Of a stretch of DNA of 48,824 nt, positions 18,906 through 26,246 are shown piece by piece. The stretch's first letter is position 1, and each line of letters begins with the position of its first letter. The notes beneath the pieces are model-generated. The model was not told the origin of the DNA. It did not search any database and saw nothing but the letters and a program-made list of their open reading frames with translations. The position numbers were made by a program, and so were the translations under genes. Source of the stretch: a virus; the IMG/VR virus record IMGVR_UViG_3300020578_000124, positions 1 through 48,824 of that record. The stretch is one strand, 5' to 3'.

Positions 18906-21900
18906 TCAATAATAACCGGACTGATACGAACCCGAACCACCCATACCTGATTGGGAATAACTAGACGGGGCAGCTTGCCTATTGCCTCCAAGACCACCTC
19001 CGCTACCACTGATGTACTGACCACCAACAGATCTATTGGCGCGAGCCAAAGCTTGGTTGAGTTGGCTGGCTGTGATGGCTGAAATAATTTCCACATCAGA
19101 CACAGTGGCAGCACTGATTAAGATTTCATTGGCATCTGCATTGATTTGGTAAAAGCTACCAAAGCTCAGCACAGTGTCCTTGGGCACAATGATAACACTG
19201 GCCACTTGGGGTGCCAGCTGTTGATGTAAATAAGCTGCCAATTCGCTGAAATAAAATGTTTCCCCAAAATCCCAATTATCCACTGAGAAAAATTCATTTA
19301 TTTTGCTGATCAATGATGCTTTGATATCACTATCGCTGACATTTAGCCCTGTGTTTTTCACCACCTTGAATGTGGCCTGCAATGCTGTGTCAGCTTTGGC
19401 ACCAAACAAAGGTTTAAATCTTGCTGTGTTAAAAATCAAAGTGTCGCTGATGCATTTGAATTGTTCTAGACCCGAATAATTCATTTGTAATTCTGTGTTC
19501 GTGGGTGCCTCGGGCTCAATGACTTTACCAGTAATGTCATTGAGCCATTGTCTATAATTTTGATCGTAACTGTTGGTCAACACATATAGATCCACAATGT
19601 TGCTGATATTGGGATCTATTCTATTGGTGAGAGGACTGTTGTGCCTGTATTGAAAATACAGATTTTGTTGCCCCACATGAGCTTTGTACCGTGGTTGATT
19701 GGGAGACAATCCATTAATTTCCTGACTTAAAACTTTCTGTGCTTGATTATTCAAAATAACTGAATAAAATCCGCTAGTGCTTTGAATATAAATCAATTGC
19801 CCCACAGGATAATTTCGTAACACTTCTTTAGAAAGTTGCTGGACATTTTTAAAGTTACTGATGACTTTTTTATTGTCCAAAAGTTTCCAAATACCATAAT
19901 TTTCATAGCCTTGCGTGAGTTCAAAAAACACTAAATTATCGTTTATGACAATGCCATTTCTAAAGGCCTGGGATTCAGGACTGTCTGCTATGGTCTGTCT
20001 GACCAAATCCAAGGGATTATTGATGGCCAATGTCACATAGTTGTCTAATTCATTTTGTCTAGGATATCTGCCGGTGTAAATCTTAAACCATCGATTGATC
20101 TGATCACCGTAAGTGTTAGCAGCAAAATATTGCACACTGGTCTGCGATTGAGTGCCCAGCACGATTCTTTCAAATAGATCAGGAAAATCCGGTACACTGT
20201 CATCATTTGTGTCTGCAAAAGTCAAGTAAATGCTTTTATTCTCCACATAGCCATCACTTCTTGTGATGGCTCGGTCCACATACCACACATAATCCTGATT
20301 CAGTGGCGTATTTGTTCTGGGATCTCTGTTGGTGGCAAGAAATTTAACATGATCTCTCACAATGGAATTGTTTTCTACGTCATAGATCTGCAGAGATCGA
20401 TCATGGAAAAAATTAGTGTCATACTCACTGTGCACCACATAATTTATTCCTCTGTAGTACACTGTGTACACTGAAGAAATTTGACTGTATTCAAATTTCA
20501 GCCACCATGACTGAGGAGTGCCTAGGTTGGCCGATGCCACAAATTGCCAGGCCTGGTTCACATAACTGTAGATCAAACCAAAGTTATTGAAAGATTCAAT
20601 TTGCGTGATCATGGTGTTGACCAAACTGTCACTCACAGTGTTATTGAACACAGGAATCACACTTTGTATGATGGCACCTGTGGGTATAGGCACGTTGATA
20701 CTCACAGGACCTATTCCGCTGGTGAAATTACCTAGCCCATTATTGGTGCCATTACCCACAACTTGTGTGATGGCAGCAAATAATGTTTTGGTGTCACTGT
20801 GTGTTATGGGATGACCTCTCATGAGATTATAATTGCTGTTGAAATAATAACCGGGTGGCGCCACACATCTAATCATGGCCCCGGGCCGCATGTATCTGGC
20901 ACGATTACCCGATGTCACTGCTATGGCTGCTGGCACAGTGTTATAACTGAAATATCCTGTGGCAGTACCATCATTGACTGTGGATAAATTCCACTTGAGT
21001 TCCGTTCGCACCAGACCATCGCCATAATCTAACACAGTGATCTTGCCAGACATCGTAGAATGCTCTGCACATGCGTAGTAGTAATCTCCGGGTGTAACGT
21101 TTTGTGTGTCCCAGACCACAGTGCCGTAGTCTGAGCCGTTGCCGGTTATCACACCAGTGGAAACACCAAAATTTGTACCTGTGACTCTCTGTGTTTTGAT
21201 CCAAAAAGGATGACCCTTGGCTGTGATCCTAAATTCCAGTTTGTCACCCACACGCACAGTTATATCGGGATTGGTGCCTTGTGCGTGGCCACTGAACACG
21301 TAACCTCCTGTGATAGCGGTAACAGCATAATCTTTGACCGAGATGCCTGTGTTTTCAGCCTGAAAAATCTCATATAATTGACCGTATTTTGCGCCAAAAC
21401 TGATCCAATCTGTGGATCCTGTGTGTATGATGGTGTATGTTTCTCCATTGATCATACGATCTGAGTTGAGTTCTATGTTTATGGGCATTTCTTCTGCTGC
21501 ATTAGCATAAAACAAATGTCGCATGTCTGTGCCGGCAATGATATTGGGAATGACCTGATTTCTAACCACTCGTCTTATGTCTACGGTGTTTGTGAATTCA
21601 AAAGTCAATAATCGCACATATCTGTCTGCGTATAACACTCCATCTGATCCAAAAACATTGGTGCTGCTGTATTTTCCCGTGGTGTCTAACACATCAAGAT
21701 ATCTGCTCAGTCCCGAGCTGGTTCTGTTAACAGCCTTGACTTTTTTCACAGATGAGTAATTTGTGTAAGGCAAAATATTGTAATCTTCACCTGTGATCAT
21801 ACGATTTTGTGTGTAGTACTGTTGCGGAGCTTTTTGTTTGATGTCAGCAATGCTGTCTCTGCTGAGTGCATTAGACACAGTGTATTGTAGACTGGCACTG

Positions 21901-23084
21901 ATCAACAGAGTTTCGCTGCTGTTTTTGCGACTTTGATAGTCTATGCTGATCAACACACCCTGTAGCTCATCTGGAGTGATTTTGTATGACAATCCATTGC
22001 ATATTCTATAATAAAGTCTAAATCTGCCCTGAGGCATGGTGGCAAATGCACCATCACCAAAAACCAAGGTGATTTGATCATTCACTCTGCTGTTGACTTG
22101 AAAAAGATTTCTTTCTTTTTCTGTGTTATAAATTATGTTTATGCCAGTGACACTGGGCACCCGACGCCATTGCTCACTGACTTGTCCGGCTGCATCCAAT
22201 TTATACAACCATATGTCTGTGTTGTTGACGTTCACAGTGTCCACATCCACTGTTTGATTGGGGATCATCTCATTAAACACAAAATCTAAATTCAAAAGTT
22301 GACCTTGTTTGAACAGGAGAAAAAAACCCGTGTCTTCACTGTCATTGCCGCCGTTGTCTGATCGGTACAAGATCTGTAGTGTTTTTCCTGTGTCCGGTGG
22401 CAATTCATAAACATAGGGTTGAGCCATACTGCTGGCACTGACTATTTCAAATCCATAATCCTGACCATCTACAGAAGATGTGAATTTATATATGGGTAAA
22501 GTTGTGGGATTAATGTTAATTGAATATTCATCATGTCTCACACCACCAATTTTTTGACTGTTTCTAGGACGTCCGACCATCTGAGACGACACCATGGCAG
22601 CATTTAATATGGCAGTGAACTGTTCGGACCAATTTTCATTGGTGATGTCGTTCCAGTCCACAGTGGTGTCGCTGAGATCTTGACCATCACTGTCATATAC
22701 AGATTCTGTGGTTCTCACACTGAGAATTTTTAAAAAACCCGAAGCACTGGTGGATCTTTTTGGTGTGTAACTCACAAGCCTGGCCAATTTTAACACACTG
22801 TCCCTTCGTTCGGCTGTGTCAATGAAATTTTCTCTGGCATTGAGATCGGTTCTAAAGGCCAGGCTTTGACCAAGAAAAGCCATGACATCAATCAAGGCTA
22901 TGAATTCTGAGCTTTCAATGAAATCATTATAATCTTCGGCATAGTTGATTTTGATATAATCAATCATGCTCTTGCGTAAAGTTTCAAAGTCGTAGGCAGT
23001 GAAGTCGGCATCACGAAAAGTCTGGTATATTTTTTTCCAGTTTTCAGCCGACAATAAACCGGTTTGTCTAGAAACTATGGCCAT
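18906..23084 (-). CDS. 6: Baseplate wedge subunit gp6-like, 1392 aa, with cupredoxin-like insertion
   Basis: The N-terminus shows the gp6 signature (SEFIALIDVMAFLGQSLAFR, then ENFIDTAERRDSVLKLARLV and YTPKR). In T4, gp6 dimers form the ring of the baseplate wedge that drives dome-to-star change. This version is about twice the T4 length (660 aa). Around residues 600-690 there is an inserted cupredoxin-like domain: PDITVRVGDKLEF, GHPFWIKT (His ~625), then YYYACAEHSTMSG (Cys ~672, His ~675, Met ~678), the ligand set of a type 1 copper site. Near residue 1010-1070 a DUF4214-like stretch (WFKIYTGRYPRQNELDNYV) follows. The C-terminus is Gly/Ser/Tyr-rich. gp25 lies just upstream, as in T4. Confidence 0.92.
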   Translation of the reverse strand: MAIVSRQTGLLSAENWKKIYQTFRDADFTAYDFETLRKSMIDYIKINYAEDYNDFIESSEFIALIDVMAFLGQSLAFRTDLNARENFIDTAERRDSVLKLARLVSYTPKRSTSASGFLKILSVRTTESVYDSDGQDLSDTTVDWNDITNENWSEQFTAILNAAMVSSQMVGRPRNSQKIGGVRHDEYSININPTTLPIYKFTSSVDGQDYGFEIVSASSMAQPYVYELPPDTGKTLQILYRSDNGGNDSEDTGFFLLFKQGQLLNLDFVFNEMIPNQTVDVDTVNVNNTDIWLYKLDAAGQVSEQWRRVPSVTGINIIYNTEKERNLFQVNSRVNDQITLVFGDGAFATMPQGRFRLYYRICNGLSYKITPDELQGVLISIDYQSRKNSSETLLISASLQYTVSNALSRDSIADIKQKAPQQYYTQNRMITGEDYNILPYTNYSSVKKVKAVNRTSSGLSRYLDVLDTTGKYSSTNVFGSDGVLYADRYVRLLTFEFTNTVDIRRVVRNQVIPNIIAGTDMRHLFYANAAEEMPINIELNSDRMINGETYTIIHTGSTDWISFGAKYGQLYEIFQAENTGISVKDYAVTAITGGYVFSGHAQGTNPDITVRVGDKLEFRITAKGHPFWIKTQRVTGTNFGVSTGVITGNGSDYGTVVWDTQNVTPGDYYYACAEHSTMSGKITVLDYGDGLVRTELKWNLSTVNDGTATGYFSYNTVPAAIAVTSGNRARYMRPGAMIRCVAPPGYYFNSNYNLMRGHPITHSDTKTLFAAITQVVGNGTNNGLGNFTSGIGPVSINVPIPTGAIIQSVIPVFNNTVSDSLVNTMITQIESFNNFGLIYSYVNQAWQFVASANLGTPQSWWLKFEYSQISSVYTVYYRGINYVVHSEYDTNFFHDRSLQIYDVENNSIVRDHVKFLATNRDPRTNTPLNQDYVWYVDRAITRSDGYVENKSIYLTFADTNDDSVPDFPDLFERIVLGTQSQTSVQYFAANTYGDQINRWFKIYTGRYPRQNELDNYVTLAINNPLDLVRQTIADSPESQAFRNGIVINDNLVFFELTQGYENYGIWKLLDNKKVISNFKNVQQLSKEVLRNYPVGQLIYIQSTSGFYSVILNNQAQKVLSQEINGLSPNQPRYKAHVGQQNLYFQYRHNSPLTNRIDPNISNIVDLYVLTNSYDQNYRQWLNDITGKVIEPEAPTNTELQMNYSGLEQFKCISDTLIFNTARFKPLFGAKADTALQATFKVVKNTGLNVSDSDIKASLISKINEFFSVDNWDFGETFYFSELAAYLHQQLAPQVASVIIVPKDTVLSFGSFYQINADANEILISAATVSDVEIISAITASQLNQALARANRSVGGQYISGSGGGLGGNRQAAPSSYSQSGMGGSGSYQSGYY

Positions 23085-23102
23085 TTGCGTTCACACAGTA
23101 AA

Positions 23103-23110
23103 TATTTATT
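23103..23110 (-). promoter_or_regulatory. T4-type late promoter, AATAAATA
   Basis: Minus-strand AATAAATA in the 46-base gap between gp25 and gp6, ending 18 bases before the gp6 ATG. It would allow separate late transcription of gp6 and the genes beyond. Confidence 0.55.
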
Positions 23111-23130
23111 GAATTTCGTAATGTAAGCAC

Positions 23131-23505
23131 TTAACTCACTTGTGACAAACCAAGTTCTCTATCAAATTGCACAGTCATTACACTGACTTGATTGGTCAAC
23201 ACATAATTGACATTGATTTCTAACATGATGCCTGTTTCAAATTCTGTGACAATGATGTCAGATACCTGTATTCTAGGATCATATGAAGCTATGCGTTTGA
23301 CATCATCGGCAATGGCGTCTCTGATGGTTTGAGTGAAAGGTTCAAACAGCAAGTCCCAGATTATGGTTCCAAAATCTGGATTCATGAGTTTTTCGCCGCG
23401 ACGAATATGAAAATGATTGTAAAGATCTTGTTTGACTAAATTCAAATCAGTGACACGAAATTTTCTTCGTCTGTCCACTGTGCTAAATCCCTGATAAGTC
23501 GGCAT
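23131..23505 (-). CDS. 25: Baseplate wedge subunit gp25-like
   Basis: 124 residues, the normal size for the GPW/gp25 family (T4 gp25 is 132 aa). Typical features: a DLNLVKQDLYNHFHIRRGEKLMNP-type N-terminal half, then PDFGTIIWDLLFEP, TIRDAIADDVKRIASYDPRI, and a closing beta segment. gp25 is the wedge protein that joins gp6 and nucleates sheath contact in contractile tails. It sits between the gp5-like spike and gp6, 12 bases after the spike gene stops. The start ATG at 23505 is unambiguous. Confidence 0.95.
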   Translation of the reverse strand: MPTYQGFSTVDRRRKFRVTDLNLVKQDLYNHFHIRRGEKLMNPDFGTIIWDLLFEPFTQTIRDAIADDVKRIASYDPRIQVSDIIVTEFETGIMLEINVNYVLTNQVSVMTVQFDRELGLSQVS

Positions 23506-23516
23506 ATACTATTTAC

Positions 23517-26243
23517 TCAATTCCAACTGGCCTTAATTGTATGGTACACACTGGTGGCCCATGATTTCACCGATTCGGCTGTGGCTCGGTCAGTGGTACT
23601 GATCAGTGCCAGTGATTGCATGGTGGCAATCAAGGTATTGAGTGTGGCATCTTTGAAAACAATGGTGATAGAACCATCACTATTGATTCTTGTGGCTGTG
23701 TACAATACCTCATTCATGGCCTGAGCAGTAAATGCTGCAACTTTGAGACTGAATCTTGAAAATTCAAATGTCATGTTTACAGAATCTAATGCTGTGGGCA
23801 CGGAAGCAGATGATGAAGTTGAGACATTTAGAGCATCTGCCAACAGCACAGCAGCATGCGAATTTGCTGTAATTTGTGCTAAAGACAAGCCATCTGATGA
23901 CTGCCCACTACCTCTGGTAAAAAAACGTTGAGCTAGATCGGGGGATCCTGCAACATGAGCACAGGATAATACCCCTGCCACTGTGGCAGCGGGATCACTA
24001 GACCGAATAATGCCTTGCCTAGTAAGAATATTATAATTTGACTCAGCGATTGTGGAAAAACATTGATCTTGAGCATTGGTACTGGCTAAAAAATCGTTTT
24101 GGTTTTTGCACCCCAGTAGCCCTGTCCAGGCTCTAGGATCGTTAAACGCTTGATTATTGCCTTTATATTGTTCTATGCCAGATCTTTTTATGAAACCAGA
24201 TATGGCTGCTTGAGTGGCATTCACGGCATATTTGCCTAAATTACCAGATTTAGACACAAAATCATTAATTCCACCACTCACTTGCTTGATCACACTGCCA
24301 GCAAAACCACGTGCCTGATCAGCGGCCAAACGTCCGGCAGCCAAACCGTTGGTGAATTGAGGTATGGGTATTCCTCCTCGTAGATCCTGCTCAGTGAGAC
24401 CATTTAATATGGACGCACGAGCAGCAGCATTTATTCCCGGCATTCTCGCCAAAATATATGGATCTGTTCTGTCAGCATCACCCAACCATTTTTCTTGTTC
24501 TGCTGTGAAAGCACCGCCACCATAACCAAAATTTTCAGGGTTGACTGCGTCTTGAGTGACACTGCCACCTTGAGTATCCAATCCGTTCCCACCAAAACTT
24601 GTGTCATATCCTATATCACGTACTTGATCAGGATCGGCCTTAGGGGGATCATTTGATGTTTTGACGCTATCGGTGGCTGCCCTAGCCACAGGTGCTGTCC
24701 CCTCCCCAGTCTCTGCCCCCGCCCCAGCCTCTGCCTCCACCACAGGTGCTGTCCCCGCCCCAGCCTCTGCCCTCGCCCCAGCCTCTGCCCCGCTGATATC
24801 TTGCTCGTTTATGTCCGATCCTTGAGCGTCATCACCGCTGACAGTTGAAGATGCTGCGCTGTCCTGACCCGTTTTTCTTTTCCAAGGTTCGTGCGTGGGT
24901 ACTACGGACACAATACTTTTAATTTTATTTGGTTTTATGGTCCACTGTGAACTTTCTTTTTCTGTGTCATCGTGATTTTTCACAGGTAAATCTCTGGGTT
25001 TACTCACACGATTAGCTGAACCTGAGTTGAGATTAATGGGTTTTCCCACAATATTACAAGAACTGGTGGCATTAATACCCACTGATACTCCGCTCAAACT
25101 TAAACTTCCTGATGCTCCAACATTAGTGGAAGCACCAAATAGTGTGGTGCTTTGTTTACCGCGTATGTTTATAGATTGGGCCTCTATAGACACAGTTTTT
25201 TTCGCACACATGTTTAAATTTCCATCAGCTTGCACATTGATGTCTTGATCACAATGTATGTTCAGAGTTTTTTTGCTACGAATATTCACACCACCAGAAC
25301 TGTACACATTGATTGTGCCCGAACTGGTCATTTCCACATAAGCATTGCCGTTGCTGTTACATATGTATAAAATATTATCTGTGTCATCAAATAATATTTG
25401 ATGACCGCCGCTGCTGCGCCATCTGCACAAGTTATTTTTACCTTTGTTGTCACCGTCATCCATGACAAATGTATGCCCGCCAAGTCTGGTTTTTACTATT
25501 CTTTGTGGCGGAGGTATTGTGTCATCGGGATATTTGCCTTTGGGTCGTCCGGGAGTGGCCACACCGAATACTCCAGATGGAGTTTCTCTTTGTGCACTGC
25601 TGGTCACACGCCCACGATTTCCTGTGTACTTGGGGCGGTCAAGACCTTGTTCTATCAGTATCTTCACCTGTGGTTCATGTAAAGGTCTGCGTATTTTTGG
25701 AAATGTTCCAATTTTAGAATTGGGTTCAACAAATTCCGCCACTGGTAATTCTGGACCAATTTTTCCCGATTGGTACAGCGAACGCACAGTGGAATCACTG
25801 ATTTTTTTAGAATCAACTTGATCACTGCTGCCCATGGCCGGTAGCATGTGAAGACCAAACTGACTGGGAAGGCAGGCAAAATAATAGCTTCGGTCCGGAT
25901 CCCCGTGAGCACTGACAAACAACACCAGATTTCCTATGTCAGGTCCTGTGAACCACATCCCATAAGTGTGTCTGACTTGATCAAAGCTGTTCTCACTATT
26001 AGGTTTTTTAACAGGATCTTGATAAGTGTGACCTATAAAAGGACCTGCATATAACACAGTTTTCCACTGATTCTCATCATTTTGATCACCTCCTTGTGAT
26101 GGTACCCAGACTCTTAATCGACCAGATCTTGTGGGATCTCTATTGTCCTTTACCAATCCCACATAGATTTTAAAATCTAAATTGAAAAAATCGTGACCGA
26201 AATTGGCTGAGTCAGGCTGGAAGTATGTGCTGTCTGTGGTCAT
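23517..26243 (-). CDS. 5: Baseplate spike protein, gp5/VgrG-like, 908 aa
   Basis: Residues ~25-160 look like the gp5 OB-fold (LDFKIYVGLVKDNRDPTRSGRLRVWVP, PDIGNLVLFV, DPDRSYYFAC). Residues ~300-400 (TINVYSSGGVNIRSKK, LNIHCDQDINVQADGN, SIEAQSINIRGK) form the triple-stranded beta-helix spike. There is no T4-type lysozyme domain between them. After the spike follow a ~60-residue Ala/Gly/Glu linker and a ~350-residue C-terminal region including CFSTIAESNYNILTRQGII and AGVLSCAHVAGSPDLAQRFF, a helical pattern I have seen in phage tail-associated cell-wall proteins but cannot name. Punctures the outer membrane during infection. The muralytic activity may instead come from the M23 domain encoded next upstream. 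Confidence 0.88.
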   Translation of the reverse strand: MTTDSTYFQPDSANFGHDFFNLDFKIYVGLVKDNRDPTRSGRLRVWVPSQGGDQNDENQWKTVLYAGPFIGHTYQDPVKKPNSENSFDQVRHTYGMWFTGPDIGNLVLFVSAHGDPDRSYYFACLPSQFGLHMLPAMGSSDQVDSKKISDSTVRSLYQSGKIGPELPVAEFVEPNSKIGTFPKIRRPLHEPQVKILIEQGLDRPKYTGNRGRVTSSAQRETPSGVFGVATPGRPKGKYPDDTIPPPQRIVKTRLGGHTFVMDDGDNKGKNNLCRWRSSGGHQILFDDTDNILYICNSNGNAYVEMTSSGTINVYSSGGVNIRSKKTLNIHCDQDINVQADGNLNMCAKKTVSIEAQSINIRGKQSTTLFGASTNVGASGSLSLSGVSVGINATSSCNIVGKPINLNSGSANRVSKPRDLPVKNHDDTEKESSQWTIKPNKIKSIVSVVPTHEPWKRKTGQDSAASSTVSGDDAQGSDINEQDISGAEAGARAEAGAGTAPVVEAEAGAGAETGEGTAPVARAATDSVKTSNDPPKADPDQVRDIGYDTSFGGNGLDTQGGSVTQDAVNPENFGYGGGAFTAEQEKWLGDADRTDPYILARMPGINAAARASILNGLTEQDLRGGIPIPQFTNGLAAGRLAADQARGFAGSVIKQVSGGINDFVSKSGNLGKYAVNATQAAISGFIKRSGIEQYKGNNQAFNDPRAWTGLLGCKNQNDFLASTNAQDQCFSTIAESNYNILTRQGIIRSSDPAATVAGVLSCAHVAGSPDLAQRFFTRGSGQSSDGLSLAQITANSHAAVLLADALNVSTSSSASVPTALDSVNMTFEFSRFSLKVAAFTAQAMNEVLYTATRINSDGSITIVFKDATLNTLIATMQSLALISTTDRATAESVKSWATSVYHTIKASWN
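24685..24795 (-). repeat. Low-complexity Ala/Gly/Glu linker repeats
   Basis: GC-rich tandem DNA (plus strand cccagcctctgccc variants) encoding EAGARAEAGAGTAP and similar units in the spike gene. Composition differs sharply from the AT-rich surroundings. It joins the beta-helix spike region to the C-terminal domain. Confidence 0.8.
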
Positions 26244-26246
26244 TTA

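Noticed and set aside
23510-23517. AGTAAATA before gp25 as a late promoter
   Set aside because: It overlaps the spike stop codon and would start transcription inside the gp25 coding region.
23517-26243. T4-type lysozyme domain in the gp5-like spike
   Set aside because: No catalytic E-D-T pattern or matching region lies between the OB-fold and the beta-helix.
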